Source of the DNA: UBA4658 sp002405485
GTDB lineage: Bacteria; Planctomycetota; Phycisphaerae; Phycisphaerales; UBA1924
DNA length: 28,130 bases
Reading direction: 5' to 3'
Assembly (NCBI GenBank): GCA_036823255.1
Contig: DAISGC010000052.1
Location: forward strand, 1-28,130
The first letter of the stretch is position 1, and each line of letters opens with the position of its first letter. The notes beneath the pieces are model-generated. The model searched no databases. It was not told where the DNA came from and saw only the letters and a program-made list of their open reading frames with translations. Of this stretch, positions 6,797 through 14,135 are shown piece after piece. A program made the translations under genes and the position numbers.

Positions 6797-8341
6797 TTAC
6801 TGCCGGAGGAGCTGCAGCACCTGCTGGCTCTGCTGGTTGGAGAGCTGCAGGATGTTCGTCGCCGCGCTGGTGAGGATCTGGGCGCGGGTGAGCTTGCTGG
6901 TCTCGGCGGCGAAGTCGGCGTCTCGGATGCGCGACTCGCTGGCGGTGAGGTTCTCGATCGCGGCCTGCAGCGAGCGGACGTTGGTCTGCAGCGTGTTCTT
7001 CTCGAACGCGCCCAGCCGACCGCGAATCTGGGAGATCTCATCGACGGCGGTGTCGAGGATGGAGGTAGCGTCGGCGAAGTTGTTGCGGGACTTGCTGCTG
7101 GCCAGATCGTTGGTGCCGCCGGTCTTGAGCGAGGAGAGGAACTGGATCTGGTTGTTGATGATGGTGCCGCCCAGGCGGCTGGCGGCGATGGATTGCACGC
7201 CGATGTTGATCTGCTGGCTGGAGTTGATCTGCCCGCCGAGCTGGTACAGCGCGCCGCCCCCGGTGATGTAGAACGAGCTGGTGGAGCCGTTGGTCGTGCC
7301 GAAGGTGCGGGCCAGGTCGAGATTGAGCGAGATGCTGGTGGTGTTCTGGACGCTGACCTTGAGACCATCGCCGGTGGCGAGGTTGCCGTTGACGATGGCG
7401 GCGACGTTTCGGCCGGCATCGTTGGTGGCGCGGAGGAGGTTGCCGCCGCTCTGGAGCGTGGCGAGGGAGATGGCCGAAGGGAGGGCGAAGCCGTCGGGGG
7501 TCTTGTAGGTGCGGAACCAGCCGCCGCCGGGTGGGCCGCCGACGCGTTCGACCGACACGAAGGCCTTGGAACCGAACTCGACGGAGCTGAAGCGAAGGCC
7601 GGAGTTGGGGTTGCCGGCGTTGATGAGCGAGGCGGAGATGCCGGTGGCGTCCTTGAACTGGTTGACGGCGCTCACGACAGAGGCGAGGGACTGCCCGGAG
7701 AGGATCGAGATCTCCTGGACGCCCTTGGGGCCCCCGATCGCGATGGTGGTGGTGGACTGGAAGACGCCGGTGGCCGCGGAGAGGAAGATGTTGGCGGTCT
7801 GCGCCGAGGAGATGACGTTGACGTTCACCTGGACGCTGCTGGTGCCGGCGAAGTTGGCGCTGTTGACGGCGACCTTGGGGATGTTGGCGGTGTTGACGCC
7901 CGAGAGGGTGTAGTCGAGCGAGCCGTTGAGCAGCTTGAGGCCGCCGAAGCTCGCGGCGTTGGAGATTCGGGTGATGGACTCGATCGCCGAGTCGATCTGG
8001 AGCTGGTTGGCCTCGCGTTCCTCGTCGGAGACGGCGCCGGTGTTGGCGGCCTCGACGACCAGAGCGCGAACGGAGCTGAGCAGATCGCTCACTTCCGAGA
8101 GGGCCCCTTCGGTGGTGGCGATGACGCTGGAGGCGCGGCTGGAGTTGCTCACGGCCTGGTTGAGGCCCGAGACCTCCGAGCGCAGTCGCTCCGAGACGAT
8201 GAGCCCGGCGGGGTCATCGGCTCCGCGGTTGATCCGCACGCCCGTGGACAGGCGATTGAGCCGAAGTTGCAGGTCGTCGTTCGCCCGGTTCAGATTCGAT
8301 CGGGCGATCAGACTGGGAATATTCGAGTTGATTCGAGCCAT
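6797..8341 (-). CDS. fliC: Flagellin 2
   Basis: A second filament subunit, 514 aa. The N-terminus (ARINSNIPSLIARSNLNRA, LNRLSTGVRINRGADDPAGL) and C-terminus (RGRLGAFEKNTLQTNVRSL, ESRIRDADFAAETSKLTRAQ, LQLLRQ) are canonical D0/D1 helices. The centre contains a flagellin-IN-like part (GGPKGVQEISIL) and a Pro/Gly/Trp patch (GGPPGGGWFRTY, about residue 270) absent from flagellin 1. A shared C-proximal block (ITGGGA.YQLGGQI, then FLSSL) shows common descent. ATG 8341 follows GGAGGA at 8347-8352 with 5-nt spacing. The SD is inside a small hairpin that looks like a CsrA site. csrA is directly upstream. Confidence 0.95.
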   Translation of the reverse strand: MARINSNIPSLIARSNLNRANDDLQLRLNRLSTGVRINRGADDPAGLIVSERLRSEVSGLNQAVSNSSRASSVIATTEGALSEVSDLLSSVRALVVEAANTGAVSDEEREANQLQIDSAIESITRISNAASFGGLKLLNGSLDYTLSGVNTANIPKVAVNSANFAGTSSVQVNVNVISSAQTANIFLSAATGVFQSTTTIAIGGPKGVQEISILSGQSLASVVSAVNQFKDATGISASLINAGNPNSGLRFSSVEFGSKAFVSVERVGGPPGGGWFRTYKTPDGFALPSAISLATLQSGGNLLRATNDAGRNVAAIVNGNLATGDGLKVSVQNTTSISLNLDLARTFGTTNGSTSSFYITGGGALYQLGGQINSSQQINIGVQSIAASRLGGTIINNQIQFLSSLKTGGTNDLASSKSRNNFADATSILDTAVDEISQIRGRLGAFEKNTLQTNVRSLQAAIENLTASESRIRDADFAAETSKLTRAQILTSAATNILQLSNQQSQQVLQLLRQ

Positions 8342-8343
8342 GG

Positions 8344-8359
8344 CAATCCTCCGTGATTG
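8344..8359 (-). promoter_or_regulatory. Putative CsrA-binding hairpin over the flagellin 2 SD
   Basis: In the RNA CAAUC/GAUUG (5 bp) closes the hexaloop ACGGAG. The loop holds the CsrA core ANGGA, and the SD GGAGGA runs from loop into stem. CsrA bound here would block the ribosome. The same CACGGAGGA string is at the flagellin 1 SD. Confidence 0.55.
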
Positions 8360-8490
8360 GTCATGGACGCGCGAGCCGGCGAGGTCGAGGTCCGTCGATC
8401 GCTTGGTGGTTCACGCGGGGAGGGGGGGAGTTCAGAACGCGGTGAGAATCAAGTAGAGGTTCGGCGTGGTGCGGCCGATGCGCCAGCGGG

Positions 8491-8826
8491 CTAGGCCGTC
8501 TTGGCGTCTCCTGGTCGGATCTGCGGCGGGGCGGGGGCCGGCGTGATCGGCGCCGGAGCGAGCTTGGCTCCGGGGGCGATCCCCGGGGTGCGCGGGCGCT
8601 TCATGGGCCCGGGTGAGGGGAGTTGCGAGAGGTCGGCGCCGGTGATCTGGCTGGCGCGCTGGTTCTCGGCCTTGATGGCCTCGTAGACCTCTTTGCGGTG
8701 AACGGCGATCCTGGTCGGGGCGGTGATGCCCAGGCGGACCTTGTCGCCACGGATGTCGACGACGGTAATTTCGATGTCGTCGCCGATCATGATTGTCTCG
8801 TCGCGTTGGCGGGAGAGCACCAGCAT
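8491..8826 (-). CDS. csrA: Translational regulator CsrA with a Pro-rich tail
   Basis: An RNA-binding homodimer that represses mRNAs by binding GGA motifs at the SD. Residues 1-60 are canonical: MLVLSRQRDETIMIGDDIEI, then VRLGITAP, then IAVHRKEVYEAI, with the conserved VHR arginine used in RNA contact. The total is 111 aa, whereas CsrA is usually 60-75 aa. Roughly the last 45 residues are a Pro/Ala/Gly-rich, probably disordered tail. ATG 8826 was chosen from the family start; the SD AAGGAG is at 8836-8841. The gene lies between fliW and flagellin 2, the arrangement expected for the FliW-CsrA-flagellin control loop. Its leader has two candidate CsrA sites, suggesting autorepression. Confidence 0.95.
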   Translation of the reverse strand: MLVLSRQRDETIMIGDDIEITVVDIRGDKVRLGITAPTRIAVHRKEVYEAIKAENQRASQITGADLSQLPSPGPMKRPRTPGIAPGAKLAPAPITPAPAPPQIRPGDAKTA

Positions 8827-8831
8827 CGGTG

Positions 8832-8845
8832 GAGGCTCCTTCCTC
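8832..8845 (-). promoter_or_regulatory. Putative CsrA autoregulatory hairpin over the csrA SD
   Basis: In the RNA GAGG/CCUC (4 bp) closes the hexaloop AAGGAG, which is both the SD and an ANGGA motif. The start codon lies 9 nt from AAGGAG. Confidence 0.5.
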
Positions 8846-8875
8846 GTCGAGCGTGGAGTACACAGGGAAAGTGAC

Positions 8876-8905
8876 GCCCTCGGCGCTGTAGAGGCCGAGC
8901 AGGGC
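8876..8905 (-). promoter_or_regulatory. Stem-loop in the csrA leader
   Basis: A 5-bp plus 4-bp stem (8876-8884 with 8894-8897 and 8901-8905) has a 3-nt bulge and a 9-nt loop. It lies between the two putative CsrA sites. It has no T-tract on the - strand, so it is more likely leader structure than a terminator. Confidence 0.35.
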
Positions 8906-8925
8906 AGGCGGAGCTGAACGTCGCG

Positions 8926-8941
8926 GGGTCTTCCGTGACCC
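8926..8941 (-). promoter_or_regulatory. Second putative CsrA-binding hairpin in the csrA leader
   Basis: In the RNA GGGUC/GACCC (5 bp) closes the hexaloop ACGGAA, an exact ANGGA-in-hexaloop motif. It is 100 nt upstream of the csrA start. Paired with the SD hairpin it could let one CsrA dimer bridge two sites. Confidence 0.5.
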
Positions 8942-9019
8942 GGATACATGTGCGGAGTCGCCGCGCGGAGTAGGCAGGGGAGGGTGAAGGTGGCAACGGA
9001 AACGAGTTGTGGCCCGGGT

Positions 9020-9481
9020 TCAGGCCGTGGCGGCCCGCGAGGCGGGCTGCTGGGCCTTGACCCCGAGCGTGAGCAGCGGGTGCCGGGTGTTCCACCGCTT
9101 CTCGGCGAGCACGAACTGCTCGCCCGAGCGGTTGAGCGTGTTGATCACCAGCGGCCCCTGAAGGTTGCCCGTCAGGGTCTGGTCGACCTTGTTCACGATC
9201 ACGAACACCTGTGCATCCTCGAGCTTGGAGAGACTCAGCTCGCCCATCTGCTCGGCCCGGATCGGCACGGAATAGTCCGGGACAAAGAAGGAAGGATCGG
9301 TCACCACGAACGCCAGGGTGGGATCGTCCACCGACTGCAGCCAGAAGAACGCGGAGTCCTCCGCGGGCTCCAGCAGGCAGTAGCGCTTGTGCTCGCTAAA
9401 GCCCAGCAGGCCCTTGGGGAACGTGATCACGCGATCATCCGCGATCTCAACAACACCGAACCGTGTGGTTCGAACGTGCAT
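9020..9481 (-). CDS. fliW: Flagellar assembly factor FliW
   Basis: A 153-aa CsrA antagonist. In organisms where it has been studied FliW binds flagellin, and when flagellin is exported FliW is freed to inhibit CsrA allosterically. Family features are seen throughout: TTRFGVVEI, VITFPKGLLGF, FFWLQSVDDPTLAFVVTDP, then VFVIVN and LQGPLVINT.NR. The length is typical. ATG 9481 is chosen from the family start (MHVRTTRFG) and a GGGAG SD at 9489-9493; an upstream in-frame start at 9595 would add 38 non-conserved residues. It follows flgL by 132 bp and precedes csrA. The SD is inside a small hairpin. Confidence 0.95.
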   Translation of the reverse strand: MHVRTTRFGVVEIADDRVITFPKGLLGFSEHKRYCLLEPAEDSAFFWLQSVDDPTLAFVVTDPSFFVPDYSVPIRAEQMGELSLSKLEDAQVFVIVNKVDQTLTGNLQGPLVINTLNRSGEQFVLAEKRWNTRHPLLTLGVKAQQPASRAATA

Positions 9482-9495
9482 GTGGGTGCTCCCAC
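9482..9495 (-). promoter_or_regulatory. Hairpin sequestering the fliW SD
   Basis: In the RNA GUGGG/CCCAC (5 bp) closes an AGCA loop immediately before the AUG. The GGGAG SD is mostly within the stem, so translation initiation may be restrained. The GGGA is not an exact ANGGA. Confidence 0.45.
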
Positions 9496-9523
9496 GCTGG
9501 CCTGTCCTTCTCCGGGATTGCGC

Positions 9524-9541
9524 CCCGGGCACGTGCCCGGG
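9524..9541. repeat. 18-bp perfect palindrome between flgL and fliW
   Basis: CCCGGGCACGTGCCCGGG reads identically on both strands. In RNA it gives a 7-bp all-GC stem with an ACGU loop. There is no T-tract on either side. It could stabilise the flgL 3' end, mark RNA processing, attenuate readthrough, or be a protein-binding site. The central CACGTG resembles the parS core but the flanks do not. Confidence 0.5.
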
Positions 9542-9613
9542 CGACGTCCTGTCGCCACCGATCCGGGCCAGCGCCGGGTCGGGTGTTCCTGTCAATGACC
9601 CGCCTTCCGCCTT

Positions 9614-11692
9614 TCAGCGGAGGAAGTCCAGAAGCGTCAGGTTCTGCACCTGAGATCCCGTCTGAAGCGCCGCCTGCAACTGCGTGCGGAGCTGGTTGAA
9701 CCTGATCGACGCCTCGGCGTAGTCCACGTCCTGAAGCTGCGATCGGATCTGCTCGTTCACCGTCAACTCGTCTTCCTGACGCTCCGTTGCGTCCTTGACT
9801 CGATTCGCATACACACCCACGAGGGCCTGTACCTGGGCCAGCCGATCCACCTGCTGATCCAACCCTTCCCCAGCAACCGTTATGCCAGACGATGTGTCCC
9901 TCAGAAGGGCGTCCCGCAGCCGAACAAGGGCCGTGAAGATGTTGTTCACGCTGATACCCGCTCGATCTTGCGCGGTAAAGGTTGCGCTTGTCGCGTCATA
10001 CACGCCTTGCGCCAGGCCCAGATCCTCCATCGCCGCGGAGTTGTTCAGGCTCTCCACACGCAGCGGCTGAGGGGTCCCGCCCAGCGTCTGTGTCAGCGCC
10101 AGCCCGTTGCCATCGGTCCGAAGGCCCGCGGCGAACTGCCCAACGGCCAGTGGGGGGGCGGCGGAGTTGATGGGGGGTTGACCGACCGCGGCGGCAAACT
10201 CCGCGTTGATCCGGTCGATCAGCGACTGCGTGTCCACAAGGTCCTGGGGTCGAAGATCGACGTCGAACGCCTGGCCGTTGCCAAGGGTGATCCTGAAGTC
10301 CGTGTTCACGGCGCGGATCGCCGAGCCGGAGACCGGATCGATCGCGTTGTTCACGATCCGCACGCCTCGACCGTCGTTGTAGTCGCTCAGGCGGGTCTGC
10401 GGCGAGAGCGAGCGGATTCCAAGCTGCGTCGCAGAGTCCGGTCCGACGCCCGTGGGCTCGATGGACAGCGACGGCCCTGCGATCTCGTTGACGATGTCGA
10501 TGCCCGTCCCAGCCGCGTTGATCCGCACACGGACGCCGGGAACCTGCGACTCGATGAGATTCCGGATGTCGTCGACCGTCTGGGCCGATGACAGGTCGAT
10601 CTCGGCGGCGCTGGAGCCCTGCGCAGAGTTGAACCGGAACCGCACCGTGCCCAGCGGAACCGTCAGACCGGAGACCGCAGAGAGCGGCGTCAGCAGTGTC
10701 AGCTTGGCGTTCACGTCAACGCCGGCGGAGTTCGCCGCGGAGAACGAGGCGGCCGACAGGCCAAGGTCGGCGGCGGTGGAGCCCGAGCCGATATCCGCAA
10801 AGGTCAGCGCGGGGTTTGGGGTCCCGGCAACCACGTCGATCGTGATCGATCCGCCGGCGAGGGAGACCCCGCCCGGACCAAGAACGGTCACGCCGTTGTC
10901 GGTCTCATACTGGCGGATCGCCGAGTCGATGCGGGTGAGCACGTCGCCGACGGTGTCGGCGCCGGCAAGGTCAATGGCGGCGACCGGCCCGCCGTTGAAG
11001 GAGAACTCGATGGTGTTTCGAGCGACGCCCAGTCCGCGTGCGCCGAAGAGATCCGAGAGGCGGGTGGTCTGCGTGAGCGCGGGGTTGAGGTCGACGAGCC
11101 CGCGAAGCCGGGCGGAGGTCTCGCCGATGGCGTTGTCCCCGCCGATGGTGATGGGGACGTCGCTCGCCGAGCCGATCTCGGCGCGAAGGCCGGAACCGCG
11201 GCCGACGTATCGGAACCCGCCGCGGGCCTCGATGATGGGCGCTGTGGTGGCGGTGTCGCCGCCGAAAAGAAAGAGCCCGTTGGTCTGACGATTGGCGAGC
11301 TGGAACAGCGAGCGGAGCATGCCGTCGATGACGGTGGCCTGGTTGGTTCTGGTGGCGCGATCGCTGGTGACGCCGATCTGGCTGGAGGCGATGCTCTTGG
11401 CCTCGCGGACGAGGTCGGTGGCGTCGCCGATGGTGGTGTCGAGATAGTCGAGGTTGTTCTGGGCCCCGTTGAGGTTGCTGAGCACCTGCTTGCCGTTCTG
11501 CAGTCGCTGCAGGATGGCTCCGATGGCGGCCCCGGCGATGGCATCGTCAGAGTACCTGGTGACCCTCTGCCCCGAGGCCATCTGCTGCTGCACGGTGAGC
11601 AGGTCCACGTTGGTCCGGTTCACTCCTGAGAGCAGGAGCTGGCTGGCCAGGGCGTTGGGCACGCGTGAGAGATTGGCGGGGATCGAGGTCAT
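9614..11692 (-). CDS. flgL: Hook-filament junction protein FlgL (HAP3), enlarged
   Basis: It joins hook and filament next to FlgK. The N-terminal helices (residues about 10-100: QQQMASGQRVTRYSDDAI, DYLDTTIGDATDLV) and C-terminal helices (DYAEASIRFNQLRTQLQAAL, LTLLDFLR) are flagellin-like and typical of FlgL. At 692 aa it is about twice the usual 300-400. The extra length is a central insert (about 208-557) of three degenerate repeats, each with T.LSD or similar, a beta-strand pair ending in (I/V)DL, a (T/S)V.DI helix and a closing DLGL/QLGI. The repeats resemble flagellin-IN domains and probably project outward. ATG 11692 lies 16 bp after the flgK stop, so the two are cotranscribed. Confidence 0.92.
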   Translation of the reverse strand: MTSIPANLSRVPNALASQLLLSGVNRTNVDLLTVQQQMASGQRVTRYSDDAIAGAAIGAILQRLQNGKQVLSNLNGAQNNLDYLDTTIGDATDLVREAKSIASSQIGVTSDRATRTNQATVIDGMLRSLFQLANRQTNGLFLFGGDTATTAPIIEARGGFRYVGRGSGLRAEIGSASDVPITIGGDNAIGETSARLRGLVDLNPALTQTTRLSDLFGARGLGVARNTIEFSFNGGPVAAIDLAGADTVGDVLTRIDSAIRQYETDNGVTVLGPGGVSLAGGSITIDVVAGTPNPALTFADIGSGSTAADLGLSAASFSAANSAGVDVNAKLTLLTPLSAVSGLTVPLGTVRFRFNSAQGSSAAEIDLSSAQTVDDIRNLIESQVPGVRVRINAAGTGIDIVNEIAGPSLSIEPTGVGPDSATQLGIRSLSPQTRLSDYNDGRGVRIVNNAIDPVSGSAIRAVNTDFRITLGNGQAFDVDLRPQDLVDTQSLIDRINAEFAAAVGQPPINSAAPPLAVGQFAAGLRTDGNGLALTQTLGGTPQPLRVESLNNSAAMEDLGLAQGVYDATSATFTAQDRAGISVNNIFTALVRLRDALLRDTSSGITVAGEGLDQQVDRLAQVQALVGVYANRVKDATERQEDELTVNEQIRSQLQDVDYAEASIRFNQLRTQLQAALQTGSQVQNLTLLDFLR

Positions 11693-11708
11693 TCGGTCGT
11701 CGCGAGGA

Positions 11709-13451
11709 TTACAGGATGTTCAGCAGCGTCTGGGTGAGCTCATCGACCACGGAGATGAATCGGGCCGCGCCCTGGTATTGACGCTGATAGTTCAGGAGGT
11801 TGATGGACTCCTCGTCGATGCTCACGCCGCTGATCGCCGAGCGCTGCGCCTCGAGGTTGGATCGGACGAGCGAGGCGGCCTGGGCGCGGGAGTTGGCGGC
11901 GGCCGCCTCGGCCCCGACCTGTTGCACGTTGCTGCGCCAGGCCCCGATGAGCGACTCGCCCCCGAGCGCGGCGTTTGGGCTGGTCCGCAGGCCGGCGATC
12001 GCCATGGCCGCGGCGTTGTCGTTGCGATTGCCCGCGACCACCTGGCCGGAGCTGAGCAGCCCGGGCGTGCGCTGCAACTCGGCGCGGACGTCGATGTCGG
12101 TCGCGTCACGCCCTGTGAAGTACGTGTTCACCCCGAGCACCGCGAGTGCGCCGGAGGTGTCCTCCCCGAACCCGATCGTGAAGCCGCTGGCTGCGTTGAT
12201 CCGCAGCGTGCCGTCGGGGTTGATCGACGCGCTGACGTTCGGGATGGCGTTGAGCGACGCCGTGATGGAGGCGATCGACGAATCGTCGGCGGTCCCCGGA
12301 GCGCCCGAGGAAGTGATCCCGTCAAGATCCACGTTCACGCGGACGGTCTGCGACGCGCCGGTCTGGGCGTTGGTGACGGTGACGAGGAACCCGCCGTTGC
12401 CCGGCCGGAAGGGCAGGGCGGCGAGCGTGCCGTTCTGCGGGTCGTTGAGCGCGCGGGTTGTGTCCCCCGTCGGCATGGTGAGCGTGCCCGTCACGCTCGT
12501 GAGCGCGGTCGAGCCCGAGCCCGTGGAGTGAATGCGGTTGACCTGGTAGATGAGCTGGCTGGCGAGCGTGTCGATCTGCTCGATCGTGCGATCGACCACG
12601 CCCGTGCGCTGCTGGAGCAGCCCGCCGACGGTCCCACCGGAGATGTTCAGTTGGGTCCCGTCCTGCCGGACCTGCACGGCGAGCCGGGTGGTGTTGTTGA
12701 ACGGCGTGGTCTCGAGTCTGAGCCCGCGAGACTGCCCCGCCAGGACCACCGGCGTCGATCCCACCAGCACGTCGTACGCACCCGAGGGCTGCTCCACGAC
12801 CGAGACATCCAGCAGCGTGGACAGCCGGCTGACGAGCTGATCGCGCTGGTCGCGCAGCGAGTTCGCCGAGGGCGTGCCCGCCTCGGAGTTCACGATGTTC
12901 ACGTTGACGGCGGCGATCTGCTCGAGCAGGTTGCTGGCCTCGTCCACCGCCGCGTCGAGCTGCCCGTCGAGCTGCGAGCGCGTCTGAGTCAGGTCGTTTC
13001 GGAGCGCGCGGAGCTGACCGCCGATCGTCCGGCCTTCCTGCACGACCAGTGCCCGGACGCCCTCGGCGTTCGGACTCTGGGCGAGTTCGCTCCAGGCATC
13101 GAAGAACTTGCCGAGCTGCCGGGACAGACTGTTCGGCCCAAGATCGTTGATGATCGACTCGACGCCGCTCAGGAACTGCTGCGCGGTCCCGGTGGCGGCC
13201 TCGTCGCTGTACCCGTTCCAGAGTCGCCCCTGCAGAGCGTTGTCGATGGTCCGGCCGATCCCGCCGATCTGCACGCCCCGACCGATGAACCCGGTTCCAA
13301 AGCGCTGATCCGGAGAGGCGATGAGCGAGATGTTCTGCCGCGAGTAGCCGGGGGTGGAGACGTTGGCGAAGTTGTTGCCGGTGACCTGGATCGCCACCTG
13401 ACTGGCGCTGAGGGCCGAGCGTCCGATGGCCAGTGATCCGGTGAGACTCAT
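11709..13451 (-). CDS. flgK: Hook-filament junction protein FlgK (HAP1)
   Basis: A 580-aa hook-associated protein forming the first junction zone. The N-terminal flagellar-rod signature is SALSASQVAIQVTGNNFANVSTPGYSRQN. The helical D1 region (QFLSGVESIINDLG, FFDAWSELAQSPN, RDQRDQLVSRLS) is followed by a beta-rich centre. The C-terminus is SGVSIDEESINLLNYQRQYQ and SVVDELTQTLLNIL, the classic FlgK ending. The length is usual for the family. The SD GGAGGG lies at about 13457-13462, 5-6 nt before ATG 13451. It is preceded by the flgN-like chaperone gene, its expected partner, with a 120-bp gap. Confidence 0.96.
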   Translation of the reverse strand: MSLTGSLAIGRSALSASQVAIQVTGNNFANVSTPGYSRQNISLIASPDQRFGTGFIGRGVQIGGIGRTIDNALQGRLWNGYSDEAATGTAQQFLSGVESIINDLGPNSLSRQLGKFFDAWSELAQSPNAEGVRALVVQEGRTIGGQLRALRNDLTQTRSQLDGQLDAAVDEASNLLEQIAAVNVNIVNSEAGTPSANSLRDQRDQLVSRLSTLLDVSVVEQPSGAYDVLVGSTPVVLAGQSRGLRLETTPFNNTTRLAVQVRQDGTQLNISGGTVGGLLQQRTGVVDRTIEQIDTLASQLIYQVNRIHSTGSGSTALTSVTGTLTMPTGDTTRALNDPQNGTLAALPFRPGNGGFLVTVTNAQTGASQTVRVNVDLDGITSSGAPGTADDSSIASITASLNAIPNVSASINPDGTLRINAASGFTIGFGEDTSGALAVLGVNTYFTGRDATDIDVRAELQRTPGLLSSGQVVAGNRNDNAAAMAIAGLRTSPNAALGGESLIGAWRSNVQQVGAEAAAANSRAQAASLVRSNLEAQRSAISGVSIDEESINLLNYQRQYQGAARFISVVDELTQTLLNIL

Positions 13452-13571
13452 GCCGTGCCCTCCGCAAAGGCCGTGCCAGAGAAGCGGGAGAGTCGCAGTT
13501 CAGGACGCCCGCCCCGAAGGACACGGCCCCCGCCTCCCGACTTGCAGCCCATGGCCCCCAGCACCCCGGTC

Positions 13572-14135
13572 TCAGCTCCGCACATCGAGCGACGAGACGA
13601 CCTGGACCGATGCATCAAAGCCCCCGCCGCGGGCATAGGTCCCAGCGTGCGAGAGCCGCCTGCAGACCTGTCGCATCAGGCCCTCCATGTGGCTGGAGAG
13701 CGTCTCGGCGGCCTGCCGAACCGCCTGGTGCTCCCGGTGCAGCGTGTTGAGCAGCTCCCGAAGGGCCGCCGCCACGCTGGTCAATCGATCCCGCAGCGGC
13801 GCTGGGGCATGGGCGGCCAGCGCGGTGACGGTCTGAGGTTGGCCCTGCTTTGGCATGGCCCCCGCCAGGCGCGAAACCAGCGCACGTCGAAGCTGCTCCA
13901 GCCCCGTGACCCGATGCAGAATCTCGGCCTGCTCGGCGAGGATCGAGCTCAAACCCGCGGCGTCGGCCTGGGCGATCGCCCGCTGATGCTCCTTGGCCAG
14001 CGCAAGCAGCCGCTCATGCTCGCCAAGCAGCGAGCGCAGCACCCCGTCGAGCTTGTCAAAGTCCGCGACCGTCGATCCGGCCGGCTGGGGCGATGCCGGA
14101 CGGGCCGGAATGGATGGTTGTGCGTGTCTATTCAT
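13572..14135 (-). CDS. flgN: FlgN-like flagellar export chaperone
   Basis: A 187-aa, mostly helical protein that fits the FlgN family, cytoplasmic chaperones that keep FlgK and FlgL export-competent. The pattern LDGVLRSLLGEHERLLALAK, then L..ILAEQAEILHRVTGLEQLRR, is the usual FlgN heptad layout. A Pro-rich N-terminal extension of about 25 residues precedes it. The start codon overlaps the stop of the flgJ-like gene (ATGA), implying translational coupling. The identity rests on fold pattern and on position directly before flgK, since sequence conservation in FlgN is low. Confidence 0.8.
   Translation of the reverse strand: MNRHAQPSIPARPASPQPAGSTVADFDKLDGVLRSLLGEHERLLALAKEHQRAIAQADAAGLSSILAEQAEILHRVTGLEQLRRALVSRLAGAMPKQGQPQTVTALAAHAPAPLRDRLTSVAAALRELLNTLHREHQAVRQAAETLSSHMEGLMRQVCRRLSHAGTYARGGGFDASVQVVSSLDVRS

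Noticed and set aside
6698..8356. Long open frame antisense to flagellin 2
   Set aside because: It is Gly/Asp/Val-rich with no recognisable domain and arises from GC-biased third positions of the flagellin gene.
8471..8486. Possible sigma-54 promoter before flagellin 2 (TGGCGC...CCGCA, GG-N10-GC spacing)
   Set aside because: It overlaps the csrA stop region by position and matches only weakly; in DNA this GC-rich such matches are frequent.
9524..9541. Second parS because of the CACGTG core
   Set aside because: The flanks are CCCGGG rather than TGTTn, so it does not fit the ParB-site consensus.
11454..13436. Long open frame antisense to flgL/flgK
   Set aside because: It is Arg/Gly/Asp/Val-rich, has no motifs, and lies opposite two clear flagellar genes.
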